Shown: positions 10,803-21,839, counted from the first letter of the stretch. The stretch is DNA of 64,000 bases from Verrucomicrobiota bacterium (GCA_016199985.1 JACQFQ010000030.1:62001-126000), one strand, 5' to 3'. A program made the numbers and translations. The notes: generated by a model from the letters alone, not told the origin.

Positions 10803-11771
10803 GTGCGCGCGCAATCTTCATCCTCTTCCGGTGCTCTTTCCCCTCTCTTCCTTCGCCTCCTCGCCGCCGTCGCGCTGATGACGGCGTCGGCCTGCGTCTT
10901 TCCAGGCGTCGCGGCTCTCGCGGAGGATGCCCCGCCCTATTCGCAAGCCCAGGACGTCGTCTACGGCGAGGTCCACGGGACGGGGTTGCTGATGGATGTC
11001 TTCACGCCCCGCGCCGCCACCAACGGACTGGCCATCATCGATGTCGCGAGCGGGGCGTGGCACTCGGATCGGAGCAAGATTCGAGACCACACGCTGGCGC
11101 AGATGTATCCGATTTACTGCGCGCGCGGCTACACGGTCTTCGCCGTTCGGCCGGGATCCAAGACGCGCTACACGATCGCCGACATGGACTCGAATCTCAA
11201 AACGGGGATCCGGTTTGTGAAGGAGCACGCGTCGCAATATCACATTGATCCCGAGCGCCTGGGCCTCACGGGCGCGTCGGCGGGTGGACATCTGGCGACG
11301 CTGGCCGCGCTGACCGCGACGCCCTCCAAGCCCGACGCGAAGAAGGCGAAGGATCGGATCGGGACATCGGTCAAGGCGGTGGCCGTCTTCTTTCCGCCCA
11401 CAGACCTCGCCGAATGGGAGACAGGCAAGCCCTCCGACGCGCAGCTTCTCCGCTCCCTCCTCTACCTGCCCGGGGCGGCTCCCGCGGACATGGAGGAAAT
11501 CATGAAGGCCGCGCGGGCCGCTTCGCCCTTGTATCACGTGGTGAAAACCGATGTCCCATTCTTCCTGATCCACGGCAACGCGGACTCGGTCGTCCCCCTG
11601 TCGCATTCTCAGCGCTTCGTCGACGCGATGAAGAAGGAAGGCAACAGCGCCGAGCTTCAAATCAAGGAAGCGGGCGGCCATGCGTGGCTGACGATTCCCG
11701 AGGAGGTGCGCGCGATGGCGAAGTGGTTCGATGAAAAGTTGGGCAACACGATGCCTCGCTCCGCGCCGTAG
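10803..11771 (+). CDS. Secreted alpha/beta hydrolase (esterase/lipase-like)
   Basis: Signal-like N-terminus; nucleophile elbow GLTGASAGGHLATL; DSVVPLSHSQRF and GGHAW near the C-terminus. Confidence 0.85.
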   Translation: MRAQSSSSSGALSPLFLRLLAAVALMTASACVFPGVAALAEDAPPYSQAQDVVYGEVHGTGLLMDVFTPRAATNGLAIIDVASGAWHSDRSKIRDHTLAQMYPIYCARGYTVFAVRPGSKTRYTIADMDSNLKTGIRFVKEHASQYHIDPERLGLTGASAGGHLATLAALTATPSKPDAKKAKDRIGTSVKAVAVFFPPTDLAEWETGKPSDAQLLRSLLYLPGAAPADMEEIMKAARAASPLYHVVKTDVPFFLIHGNADSVVPLSHSQRFVDAMKKEGNSAELQIKEAGGHAWLTIPEEVRAMAKWFDEKLGNTMPRSAP

Positions 11772-11854
11772 GACGCCTGCGGGGGATGTGTCACCTTCCT
11801 CTGTCGGGGAATCCGGAAGTTGTTTTCCGTTCCGCCCTGGGCTTCACTGGGCGC

Positions 11855-12772
11855 ATGACATCTCAGCGCGCTTTCGCGACTTGGCTTGCTTCGACATCGA
11901 TCCTGTTGTGTTCCCTGCTCCTCTTGGAGGCTGCGGAAACAACCCTTGATCTCTGGCCTCAGACGGCGCCGGGGGAGAAGGGCGATATGCCCGCCGAAGC
12001 CGACACCACCAAGTCCACGGATGGTCTTGTGGCTGGCAAGCGACTCATCCGCCTGGGGAATGTGAGCAAGCCGACGATGACGATCTATCGTCCGAAGCCG
12101 GACAAGGACACCGGCGCAGCCGTGGTGGTTTGCCCCGGCGGCGGCTACCATATCCTTGCCATCGATCTCGAGGGGACGGAGGTCTGCGAGTGGCTCAATT
12201 CGATCGGAGTGACAGCGGCCCTGCTCAAGTATCGCGTGCCGAGCCGCCCCGGCCTGGAGAAGCATGTTCCCCCTCTTCAGGACGCCCAGCGCGCGATCAG
12301 CCTGCTGCGTCAACGCGCGGGTGAATGGGGCGTCGACCCTGGCCGCATCGGCGTCCTGGGTTTCTCGGCCGGCGGGCATCTCGCGGCGGCCGTCAGCACC
12401 GCGCCCGATCGCGCGTACCCTCCGATGGACGACGCGGACAAAGCTTCGTCTCTCCCTGACTTCACGGTTCTGATCTATCCCGGGTACCTCACCGTGAAGG
12501 AAGAAGGCGACAAGGTGTCGCCCGAGCTGAAGATCACCGCGTCGACGCCTCCCACGTTCATCGTCATCACGCAGGACGATCCGGTTCGCGTCGAGAGCGC
12601 GCTCCATTACGCGCTCGCGCTGCAATCCGCGAAGGCGTCGTTGGAGCTGCACGTTTATCCGCGCGGCGGACACGGCTATGGCTTGCGACGGACGGCGGAA
12701 GCCGTGACGACCTGGCCCGACCGCGCCACGGACTGGCTTCGGGGGCGCGGGTTGCTGAAGGCGAAGCAGTGA
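11855..12772 (+). CDS. Secreted alpha/beta hydrolase (esterase-like)
   Basis: ATG at 11855 (MTSQRAFATWLAS); VVVCPGGGYH, GVLGFSAGGHLAAA, GGHGYGL. Confidence 0.87.
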   Translation: MTSQRAFATWLASTSILLCSLLLLEAAETTLDLWPQTAPGEKGDMPAEADTTKSTDGLVAGKRLIRLGNVSKPTMTIYRPKPDKDTGAAVVVCPGGGYHILAIDLEGTEVCEWLNSIGVTAALLKYRVPSRPGLEKHVPPLQDAQRAISLLRQRAGEWGVDPGRIGVLGFSAGGHLAAAVSTAPDRAYPPMDDADKASSLPDFTVLIYPGYLTVKEEGDKVSPELKITASTPPTFIVITQDDPVRVESALHYALALQSAKASLELHVYPRGGHGYGLRRTAEAVTTWPDRATDWLRGRGLLKAKQ

Positions 12773-12835
12773 TCTCGAGAGCTCGTTGAGGGATCCGCCC
12801 GCTTTCCCGTTCGCGCGCGTCCCATTGTGGGACAT

Positions 12836-12857
12836 GCGGCCGGCGTTAACCGGCCGC
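12836..12857. other. GC-rich inverted repeat (hairpin) downstream of the esterase gene
   Basis: GCGGCCGG-CGTTAA-CCGGCCGC, a perfect 8-bp stem. Confidence 0.5.
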
Positions 12858-13115
12858 GGCTGGAGGCGGCGGGGAACAAAGGGGTTAACCTCAGGCGAAG
12901 GGCGCCGATAGAAGCTTTGGAGGTTTCAACACGACCTCAGGCGCCTATGGAAATCACTTTCTGGATTCTCAACCACATCGACTGGTCGACGCTTCCATTC
13001 ACTCCATCGGCCGACCTGTCCATTCAGTGGGTCCATTCGTTCCGCGAGCCGCTGTCCCAGGCGTTCACGGGTCTCTTTCTCGGATCGTAGCTCAGCTCTC
13101 GTCTCCAGTTGTTTT

Positions 13116-13313
13116 ATGAAAGCGCTTTTTTGGGTTCTCACGCTCGTGGCATTCGGACTTCTGGGGTTGACGATTTCAGAAACCCAACAGCTTCGATCCG
13201 CCCAAGCCCAGCTCGACCGGAACGCCTTGGTGAACGCGCAGGTGCACGCGGCTTTGTTCAAGGCGCAGCGCGAGCAGACCGCCACGGCCCTGGCCGCGCC
13301 GCGTCATCCCTGA
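13116..13313 (+). CDS. Small protein with N-terminal membrane/signal segment
   Basis: MKALFWVLTLVAFGLLGLTISETQQLRSAQAQLDRNALVNAQ...; ATG start, plausible TM followed by a helix. Confidence 0.45.
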   Translation: MKALFWVLTLVAFGLLGLTISETQQLRSAQAQLDRNALVNAQVHAALFKAQREQTATALAAPRHP

Positions 13314-13391
13314 CGCCCGCGTCAGGACGCCCGTCCTTCGTTTCCGCTTCTTCCCTGTTGTTGAAGCCCTCCCGGCTTGGCACAGTCCGGC

Positions 13392-14657
13392 ATGGACTTC
13401 AACCAAGCGCGGAGCTTCGCGGCCAACGGGATTTCCTATCAGCCGACCGGCTGTCCTGTCGCGGTGATCTGCCTGGACGGATCGGCGGACGAATACCTGG
13501 ACGCGGCGATGTCGCGAGGCCGTATGCCGCGCCTGCAGGCGATTTCCAACGCCGGCTTTCGCGGCCTGGCGCGCGGGGCCATGCCCTCCTTCACGAACGT
13601 GAACAACGCCTCGATCGTCACGGGCGTTCCGCCCAGCGTTCATGGAATCGGCGGCAACTTCTTCTTCGACGCGTCCACAGGGCGGGAGGTCATGATGAAC
13701 TCCGCGCAGTTCTTGAAATGCGAGACCCTTTTCCCCGCGGCGGCTCGCGCTGGGTGGAAGGTGGGCGTCGTGACCGCCAAGGAGAAGCTGCGCGACATCT
13801 TCGCCTCGAAGCTGATCGAGGCGGGCGGAATCGCGTTCTCCTCCGAGAAGGCCATGGAAGCGCGCTTTGCCACGCACGGCGTGGAGGACATTGAAAGCCT
13901 GGTGGGCCCGACGCCCGCGATCTACAGCGGCGAGGCGAGCCTGTATGTCCTGAAGGCGGGCGTGTCCCTGCTCGAGGGCGATCTGGCGAATTTATTGTAT
14001 CTCTCGACAACCGACTTCATGCAGCACAAGCACGAGCCCGCGTCGACGGAGGCCTTGGATTTCTACGCGGCCTTGGACGTGGAGATCGGGCGACTGATCG
14101 AGACGGGCGCCGTGGTCGCCATCACGGCGGACCATGGGATGAACGCGAAGCAGAAGCCCGATGGCTCCCCGAACGCGCTCTATCTCGAGACCGAGCTGAA
14201 TCGACAATTCGGCACCGGATGGCGCGTGATTCTTCCGATCACGGATCCGTACGTGGCGCATCATGGCGCGCTGGGCTCCTTTGCGCAGATTCACCTGCCG
14301 GCGATGCACACGGGGCGGTTCACGCTGAACGGGGTGCTGGCGTGGCTGATGACCCAGCCTGGAATCACCGAGGCGCTGGATCGGAACACGGCGGCGCGCC
14401 TGATGGAGCTGCCGGCGGATCGGATGGGCGATATCGTGGTTTGCGCCGGACGCAACTGGGTCATCGGTCGCACCCCGGAGTATCACGACCTGAAAGCCGT
14501 CGAGGGCGGCTTGCGTTCCCATGGAGGCCGGCACGAGGAGATGGTGCCGTTCATCCTGAGCCGCCCGCTAAAGCCCGAATACGCCGCGCGGGCCCGAGGC
14601 GATCTTCGAAATTTTCACCTCTTCGACTTCGCCCTGAACGGAACGATCGCGCCTTGA
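13392..14657 (+). CDS. phnA: Phosphonoacetate hydrolase (alkaline phosphatase superfamily)
   Basis: VAVICLDGSADEYLDAAMSRGRMPRLQ, AMPSFTNVNNASIVTGVPPSVHGIGGNFFFD, TTDFMQHKH, ITADHGMNAK. Confidence 0.92.
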   Translation: MDFNQARSFAANGISYQPTGCPVAVICLDGSADEYLDAAMSRGRMPRLQAISNAGFRGLARGAMPSFTNVNNASIVTGVPPSVHGIGGNFFFDASTGREVMMNSAQFLKCETLFPAAARAGWKVGVVTAKEKLRDIFASKLIEAGGIAFSSEKAMEARFATHGVEDIESLVGPTPAIYSGEASLYVLKAGVSLLEGDLANLLYLSTTDFMQHKHEPASTEALDFYAALDVEIGRLIETGAVVAITADHGMNAKQKPDGSPNALYLETELNRQFGTGWRVILPITDPYVAHHGALGSFAQIHLPAMHTGRFTLNGVLAWLMTQPGITEALDRNTAARLMELPADRMGDIVVCAGRNWVIGRTPEYHDLKAVEGGLRSHGGRHEEMVPFILSRPLKPEYAARARGDLRNFHLFDFALNGTIAP

Positions 14658-14660
14658 CCG

Positions 14661-14690
14661 GGACGCGGCCGCGCGGCCGCGCGGCGGTCC
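14661..14690. terminator. Possible terminator: long GC palindrome after phnA
   Basis: ggacgcggccgcgcggccgcgcggcggtcc is nearly self-complementary and lies 4 bp past the phnA stop, followed by agttttca. Confidence 0.45.
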
Positions 14691-14733
14691 AGTTTTCAGT
14701 TCCCAATCCGCGCCGAGGGGCTATGTTCCCATC

Positions 14734-14934
14734 GTGGATGGCCAGGAAGAATCGGCTCTCGTTGTGGTCGCGATCACCGCGGCGTGGTTCCTCGTCGCCG
14801 CGTGGCGCCGTCGTCGCGTCCAGGGATTCAAGCGCGCGACGGGCTGCGGCTGCGGGGAGGCGTCCGGCTCGCGCGGCGCTTCGGTGTTGATCAGCGGACG
14901 CAAAGGCGAAAAACCGCGGATACTCGTCCGATAA
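14734..14934 (+). CDS. Small single-TM Cys-motif protein, FeoB-associated-like
   Basis: GTG start; SALVVVAITAAWFLVAAWRRRRVQGFKRATGCGCGEAS. Confidence 0.35.
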   Translation: MDGQEESALVVVAITAAWFLVAAWRRRRVQGFKRATGCGCGEASGSRGASVLISGRKGEKPRILVR

Positions 14935-14941
14935 CCTCGGT

Positions 14942-16357
14942 CTACCAGGGAAGGCTGAAAGTCTTCACGTAGCTGAAGCATTTGATCGCCTCGATCACGC
15001 CCTCCTTGATGCCCAGTCCGCTGTCTTTCACTCCCCCGAACGGGCTGTTCTCCACCCTGAAGCCGGGCACCTCGTTGATGTTCACCGTGCCGCACTTCAA
15101 GGATCGGACGATCTCAAGCGCCGCGTCCAGGGATCGAGTCACCACTCCCGAGCTCAGGCCGAACGTCGTGCCATTCGCGATCTCGATCGCTTCGGCCAGC
15201 TCCTTGAATCGCAGAATGGGAGCAAGGGGGCCGAAGCTCTCGCAGTCGACCATGCGACAGAAACGGGGCACGTTCGCAATGACCGTCGGGGGGAACAGCG
15301 CTCCCTTTCGCTCGCCTCCGGTCAGCACCTTTGCGCCGGCCGCGAGGGCTTCCTTGACGACCGTGTCGAGATATATGGCCGATTGCTCGTCGATGACAGT
15401 GCCTACGCGCGTGGCTTCATCCATCGGATCACCGCAGACATACTCGCGCGTCTTCTCCACGAGCCGGCGCGTGAACTCCTTCTCGATGCTCTCGTGAACG
15501 AGAATCCGCTTTACCGCGGTGCATCGCTGGCCCGAGTTCCGATAGCTGCCTTCGGCCGCGAGCGTGACGGCGAGGTCCATGTCGGCGTCCTCGAGAATGA
15601 TCAGCGGGTCGTTGCCTCCGAGCTCCAGCACAAGCTTCTTGTATCCGGCGTTCGCGGCGATGCGCTTGCCCACCTCGACGCTGCCGGTGAACGACACAAG
15701 CTCGACCTGCGAATCGGTGACCAGAGGCTCGGTGACCTCGGAGCGGTCGCCCAGCAGAACGCTCAGCATCGGGCCCGGGAGGCCGGCCTCGTAGAGCAAC
15801 TCGGCGAAGCGGAGCGCGGTCAGCGGCGTTTTCTCCGAGGGCTTGAGAATCACGGGAGTGCCCGCGGCGATCGCAGGGGCCAGCTTGTGGGCCACCTGGT
15901 TGAGCGGGTGGTTGAAGGGCGTGATGCAGACCGCGCAGGACAGGGGCTCGCGGAGCGTGAAGATCTTGCGGGCCTTCCCTTGCGCCGAAACGTCGCAGGA
16001 AAAAATCTGTCCGTCGTCCCGCAAGGCCTCCATGGACGCGAAGCGGAGGACATCAAGCGCGCGGCCCACCTCATAGCGTCCTTCGCGCACGCACAAGCCG
16101 GACTCGCTGGCGATCAGCCGGGCGAACTCGTCCCGGCGGGGCTCCAGGGCGAGCCGCGCGCGGTCCAGGATCTGCGAGCGGTCGTATCGGGTCAGCTTCT
16201 TCGAGAACGAAACGGCGGCGGCGATCGCGGCGTCGGTGTGGGAGCGCGTGGCCGCTCGAACAGTGCCGGCCACCTTGCCGTCATAGGGACTCGTGATCGT
16301 CAGGAACTTGGCCGACTCCACCGGCGTTCCCGCCACATAGCAACTGAGGGCATGCAT
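14942..16357 (-). CDS. phnY: Phosphonoacetaldehyde dehydrogenase-like aldehyde dehydrogenase
   Basis: ALDH motifs LVSFTGSVEVGKRI, LELGGNDPLIIL, NSGQRCTAVKRI; convergent with phnA. Confidence 0.85.
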   Translation of the reverse strand: MHALSCYVAGTPVESAKFLTITSPYDGKVAGTVRAATRSHTDAAIAAAVSFSKKLTRYDRSQILDRARLALEPRRDEFARLIASESGLCVREGRYEVGRALDVLRFASMEALRDDGQIFSCDVSAQGKARKIFTLREPLSCAVCITPFNHPLNQVAHKLAPAIAAGTPVILKPSEKTPLTALRFAELLYEAGLPGPMLSVLLGDRSEVTEPLVTDSQVELVSFTGSVEVGKRIAANAGYKKLVLELGGNDPLIILEDADMDLAVTLAAEGSYRNSGQRCTAVKRILVHESIEKEFTRRLVEKTREYVCGDPMDEATRVGTVIDEQSAIYLDTVVKEALAAGAKVLTGGERKGALFPPTVIANVPRFCRMVDCESFGPLAPILRFKELAEAIEIANGTTFGLSSGVVTRSLDAALEIVRSLKCGTVNINEVPGFRVENSPFGGVKDSGLGIKEGVIEAIKCFSYVKTFSLPW

Positions 16358-16431
16358 ATTCGTTTGTTTCTACCTTCACTGATCGACTGGGGCCAGGAAA
16401 CCTGAGGCTCCATCGCTGGGCGGTTGAGCGC

Positions 16432-16758
16432 TCACGCTTCCGCGCCCTTGAGCTCGGCCAGCATGGATTCCATCTCCGCCTGGGGCCCCTCGTGGCGCTG
16501 TTCGATCGCGAGGCGGAGGCCGGTCTCGAACGCCGCGCGGGCCGCGTCCCTGGCCCCGAGCTGGAGATGGCACTTGCCCAAGAGAATGTGGGCGAGCATC
16601 CAGTCGGGCTTCGTGTTCACGGCGGCTTGAAAATGCGCCGACGCCTCCGCGTGCCGGCCCGCGTCAAACAAAGCCTTCGCCAGGCTGAACCTCGCCAAGC
16701 CATTGCCCGGATTCTGGTCCAGCATGCGTTGGAACCTCGCGATGGAATCGTCGCTCAT
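16432..16758 (-). CDS. TPR-repeat protein
   Basis: MSDDSIARFQRMLDQNPGNGLARFSLAKALFDAGRHAEASAHFQAAVNTKPDWMLAHILLGKCHLQLG. Confidence 0.8.
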   Translation of the reverse strand: MSDDSIARFQRMLDQNPGNGLARFSLAKALFDAGRHAEASAHFQAAVNTKPDWMLAHILLGKCHLQLGARDAARAAFETGLRLAIEQRHEGPQAEMESMLAELKGAEA

Positions 16759-16880
16759 CCGCGACAGAGACAAGCACATCGTGCCAACCGGGAGGAAGGG
16801 GAATCGAGCATGCCGGACGAGGGAGGGGACTTTCTCAACTCCGAGGCGCTGAAGGTCAACCCCGGCTCGACGCCGCCAAC

Positions 16881-16920
16881 GCAAAACCTCTCCCAACGCG
16901 GGCGCGTCGGGAGAGGTTGC
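16881..16920 (-). terminator. Rho-independent-type terminator of the NtrC-like gene
   Basis: Minus strand AACCTCTCCC-(loop)-GGGAGAGGTTTTGC: 10-bp stem then TTTT, just past the stop at 16937. Confidence 0.7.
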
Positions 16921-16936
16921 AAAAGGGGGTCCGGGG

Positions 16937-18277
16937 TCAGGCCGCGATTTGGTACGCGCGGAGCTTGTTGTAGAGCGTCTGGCGTCCGATGCCGAGGAGC
17001 TTCGCGGTCTTGAACTTATTTCCGCCGGTCTGCTCGAGGACCTCGATAATCTTGGCGCGTTCCGTCTTCTCCATCAGCGTGAGTCCGGGGACGTCCGCCT
17101 CCACGCCCTGGCTGAACTGAGGCAGGTTGAGATGTTCGACATCGACAAGCGCGTCGTCGGCGATGAGCACCGCGCGATAGATCTCGTTCACGAGCTGCCG
17201 GATGTTGCCCGGCCAGTCGAAGGCCTGGAGGCGATCCTGGGCGGCGGGCGTGAAGCCTGTCGCCGGACGGTTCTCCTCCTTCGCGAAGCGGTGAAGGAAG
17301 GAATTGGCTAGCGGGAGGATGTCCTCGCGCCGTTCGCGCAGCGGAGGCAGGGCCACCGAGACCACGCCGATCCGGTAGTAAAGGTCTTCCCGCAGCTTTC
17401 CGGTTCGGATGGCCTCGTCGATCTTCCGATTCGTGCTGGCGACAATGCGGCAGTTGACGGGGAAGTCCACGGAGTCGCCCACCGGTCGGACCTTCTTGTC
17501 CTGAAGCACGCGCAGCAGCTTGCTCTGCGTTTCGATGGGCATTTCGGCCAACTCGTCGAGCAGCAGCGTGCCGCCGTTGGCTTCGCGGAAGAGGCCGGTC
17601 TTGTCCGTCTTCGCGTCGGTGAACGCGCCCTTCTTATGCCCGAACAGCTCGCTTTCGATCAGATCCTTCGGCAGCGCGGCGCAGTTGATCTTCACGCACT
17701 GGCCTTTGCGTCCGCTCAGCGCGTGGATGAGGTCGGCGATGATTTCCTTGCCGGACCCGCTTTCGCCGGTCACGAGAATCGCGGCGTCGCTCGGCGCGAC
17801 TCTTTCGAGCAGCGTCAGCACCTTCTTCATCGCGGGCGAGTTGAAGACGGGCACGGTGCCTCCGCTGAGCGCGGACACGGTGGCTCGCAACGCGTTGGCT
17901 TCCTCCTTGAGGCTTTTTCGCTCCAGCGCCTTGGAGAGGAGGTTGAGAAGGCCCTTGGGATCGATGGGTTTCTGCTGAAAGTGGAATGCCCCGCGCTTGA
18001 TGGCTTCGACGGCGGTTTCGAAGGACGCGTGCCCGGTGAGAACGATCACTTCGGATCCGGGCCATTGTCGCTTGATAAGCGGCAGGAGGTCGAGGCCGTC
18101 GGCGTCGGGGAGCTTCAGGTCGAGCAGGACGGCGTCTGGCGGAGGGCCCCCGAAGGCGACCTGCAGCGCGGCAGCGTCCGCCACCTCAACGGTTTCGTAA
18201 CCCCCGGACTCCAGCATCATCCTGATGACATCCCGGAGGGGTTCTTGGTCGTCCACTACCAATACTCTGTACTTCAT
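16937..18277 (-). CDS. Sigma-54-dependent response regulator (REC-AAA+-Fis, NtrC family)
   Basis: REC VLVVDDQEPLRD...DAVLLDLKLPDADG; GESGSGKEIIA; KKGAFTDAKTD; GGTLLLDELAEM; C-terminal Fis HTH. Confidence 0.94.
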   Translation of the reverse strand: MKYRVLVVDDQEPLRDVIRMMLESGGYETVEVADAAALQVAFGGPPPDAVLLDLKLPDADGLDLLPLIKRQWPGSEVIVLTGHASFETAVEAIKRGAFHFQQKPIDPKGLLNLLSKALERKSLKEEANALRATVSALSGGTVPVFNSPAMKKVLTLLERVAPSDAAILVTGESGSGKEIIADLIHALSGRKGQCVKINCAALPKDLIESELFGHKKGAFTDAKTDKTGLFREANGGTLLLDELAEMPIETQSKLLRVLQDKKVRPVGDSVDFPVNCRIVASTNRKIDEAIRTGKLREDLYYRIGVVSVALPPLRERREDILPLANSFLHRFAKEENRPATGFTPAAQDRLQAFDWPGNIRQLVNEIYRAVLIADDALVDVEHLNLPQFSQGVEADVPGLTLMEKTERAKIIEVLEQTGGNKFKTAKLLGIGRQTLYNKLRAYQIAA

Positions 18278-18282
18278 ACGTA

Positions 18283-19080
18283 CTATTGCCGATTCCTTCG
18301 GCAAACCTGGGTGAAGCTCTGAAACAGCGCCAGATGCTCCGGGTATCGCGGCCAGAGTCGTTCCGGATGGAATTGGACGCCTAATAGGTAAGGCAAAACA
18401 CCACGATGCCGGGGTGTGAGTTCCAATCCCTCCACGATACCATCTCTACTAACGGCAGTTGGTCGCAAAACTTTAGCCAAACGGTCAACCGCTTGGTGAT
18501 GTGTGCTGTTCACGCCAAGACAACGGGTTCGACAGACGGCCTCAAGCAACGAGCCTGGAAGCAGATCCGTCTCATGGACTTTGCTGCTCTTCGCGTCGTT
18601 CCTCCGATGGGGAATGGCTTTTGGCACTTGCGTTGGAATATCGACAATTAGTGTGCCCCCTAAAGCCACATTCAGGATTTGCATGCCTCGACAGATCGCG
18701 AACAACGGCTTGCGCTGGCGCATGACCTCATTAATGAGCATGAGCTCGAAGGCGTCCCGCTCTGGCCCGTCCATCTCAACGGTTTTGCTGAGCTCGGGAG
18801 AGATGGATGGGGCGTACAACCGGGGGTCGATGTCGTCGCCTCCGGTCAGCAGAACACCGTCAACGGACGCGACCGCGCCGCGGACGTAGGAGGCTTCCGG
18901 CAGGCAGCTCGCGATCAGGGGAATGGCGCCCGCGGCGACGAGGGCGCCGGCGTAGGCCTCCGAGAGCGAGCTGCGGAGCAGCGCTCCGGGCGCCGCATGC
19001 CGCTCGGTTTGCGGCGCGACGAGCACGCGCGGCGCGCGTTCAGGAGGCTCAGTCGAGCTCTGCTTCGGGGAACCTTTCAC
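18283..19080 (-). CDS. Class-I glutamine amidotransferase-like hydrolase (peptidase C26; PuuD-like)
   Basis: VLLTGGDDIDPRLY, PLFAICRGMQILNVALGGTLIVDIP, GVQFHPERL. Confidence 0.88.
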   Translation of the reverse strand: MKGSPKQSSTEPPERAPRVLVAPQTERHAAPGALLRSSLSEAYAGALVAAGAIPLIASCLPEASYVRGAVASVDGVLLTGGDDIDPRLYAPSISPELSKTVEMDGPERDAFELMLINEVMRQRKPLFAICRGMQILNVALGGTLIVDIPTQVPKAIPHRRNDAKSSKVHETDLLPGSLLEAVCRTRCLGVNSTHHQAVDRLAKVLRPTAVSRDGIVEGLELTPRHRGVLPYLLGVQFHPERLWPRYPEHLALFQSFTQVCRRNRQ

Positions 19081-19324
19081 GGATCATTTTTTTGACGTGG
19101 TCCACTTCCTCCGGACGCTGCAGCCGGCGCTGCGCCCGGCGCGTGACGCCGTCCAGCAGCTCGAGCCAGTCCTCGAGGGGCGGCTCGAGATGGGGCTGCC
19201 ACATGTCAAAGCGGCGCTGGCGGATGAAAAAGTCCCAGCGGTTGCCGACATGATGCGCGTAGACCTGGATCTTCTCGCCCGACTCGTCACGGCGGGCCCA
19301 ACTGATTTCAGCGCGAGCTCCCAT
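19049..19324 (-). CDS. Conserved hypothetical protein (91 aa)
   Basis: MGARAEISWARRDESGEKIQVYAHHVGNRWDFFIRQRRFDMWQPHLEPPLEDWLELLDGVTRRAQRR...; lies tightly between ispF and the amidotransferase. Confidence 0.65.
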   Translation of the reverse strand: MGARAEISWARRDESGEKIQVYAHHVGNRWDFFIRQRRFDMWQPHLEPPLEDWLELLDGVTRRAQRRLQRPEEVDHVKKMIRERFPEAELD

Positions 19325-19330
19325 GGGCGA

Positions 19331-19813
19331 TCAGGCTTCGGGAAGCTCCACGCTGGCGACCGCCATAGCCGCGATGCCTTCTTCGCGTCCGATGAAGCCG
19401 AGGGTTTCGTTCGTGGTGGCCTTGACCCCCACGCGCTTCGGGGGAATGCCAAGGGCGGTCGCGATGCGCTGCTTCATTTGCGGGATGTGCGGCGCGATCT
19501 TGGGCTGCTGCGCCAGAAGCGTGGCGTCGATATTGATGATCCGTCCGCCGCGGCGCGCGACCTGGGCCGCGGCCTCGCTCAGGAACACATGGCTTGCGGC
19601 GCCCTTCCAGCGAGGGTCGGTGTTGGGGAAGAAGTGTCCGATGTCGGATTCGCCGATGGCGCCGAGGACGGCGTCGGTGATCGCGTGCAGCAGCGCGTCC
19701 GCGTCGGAGTGTCCCTCAAGACCGCGCGTGTGGGGGATCTCCACGCCGCCGAGGACCAGCCTCCGGCCCTCGACGAGCTCATGAACATCGTACCCGATTC
19801 CTACGCATTGCAT
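19331..19813 (-). CDS. ispF: 2-C-methyl-D-erythritol 2,4-cyclodiphosphate synthase
   Basis: [48 protein letters not shown]...[16 protein letters not shown]. Confidence 0.97.
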   Translation of the reverse strand: MQCVGIGYDVHELVEGRRLVLGGVEIPHTRGLEGHSDADALLHAITDAVLGAIGESDIGHFFPNTDPRWKGAASHVFLSEAAAQVARRGGRIINIDATLLAQQPKIAPHIPQMKQRIATALGIPPKRVGVKATTNETLGFIGREEGIAAMAVASVELPEA

Positions 19814-19868
19814 AGGCGCAGTATAGGATCCACGCCGGCGACACCAAGGAATTTAGTCGGGAGGCGGC

Positions 19869-21206
<1,338 letters not shown>

Positions 21207-21212
21207 AGAGCT

Positions 21213-21839
21213 TCAGGAGTTCTTCAACAGGACGTGAGAGAGCACATCGCCCGCATCGCGGCATCGATCCACCACCTTCTCGTTGAGCGCGAAAAGGTCA
21301 TGGAGCATCACCGCCTTGAGAGCCGGAAAACCAGGTCGATAGAGCGCCTGCATCATGTCGAGCACGAGATCGTCCGCATGGGATTCGATCAGCTGCAGCT
21401 CGTTCTGCAATGCCTTGATGCCGCCCAGATCGCGCCCTTCCTTCAGCGCCAGAATCATCCTGTGAACCAGCTGGACAGCCTGCTCCACCAGGATGAGCTG
21501 ACGTGAAAAATCCACGTCCTTCAGCTGCTCCTCCACAATCAGGTAGCGCTCGGCGAATTTCTCCACGGTTTTCGGGATCTTGTACAGGGCGTCGGCGAGC
21601 GCCTCGATGTCCTCGCGCTCCATCGGCGTGACGAACGTGGTCACCAGCATCTCCTGCAGACGCGTCGTGATCTCCTTGTCTTTGCGCCGCACGGCGGCGA
21701 ACGTCTCGAGGCTCCGCATAGCCCCCGGTCTGAACAGCGCGCGCAACTCGGCCACGGCCCTGGATCCCTCCAGCGCGCTCGCCTCCAGCAGGGAGAAGAA
21801 CTCGTCCTCGCGGCCCAGTAGTCTTTGAAAGCTGATCAT
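21213..21839 (-). CDS. DUF47/PhoU-like Pit accessory protein, copy A
   Basis: ALYKIPKTVEKFAERYLI...VVDRCRDAGDVLSHVLLKN; ends 7 bp upstream of the pit start. Confidence 0.88.
   Translation of the reverse strand: MISFQRLLGREDEFFSLLEASALEGSRAVAELRALFRPGAMRSLETFAAVRRKDKEITTRLQEMLVTTFVTPMEREDIEALADALYKIPKTVEKFAERYLIVEEQLKDVDFSRQLILVEQAVQLVHRMILALKEGRDLGGIKALQNELQLIESHADDLVLDMMQALYRPGFPALKAVMLHDLFALNEKVVDRCRDAGDVLSHVLLKNS

Noticed and set aside
12947-13090. Possible 47-aa peptide MEITFWILNHIDWSTLPFTPSADLSIQWVHSFREPLSQAFTGLFLGS
   Set aside because: Short, with no homology evidence and no convincing ribosome-binding site; cannot be distinguished from chance.
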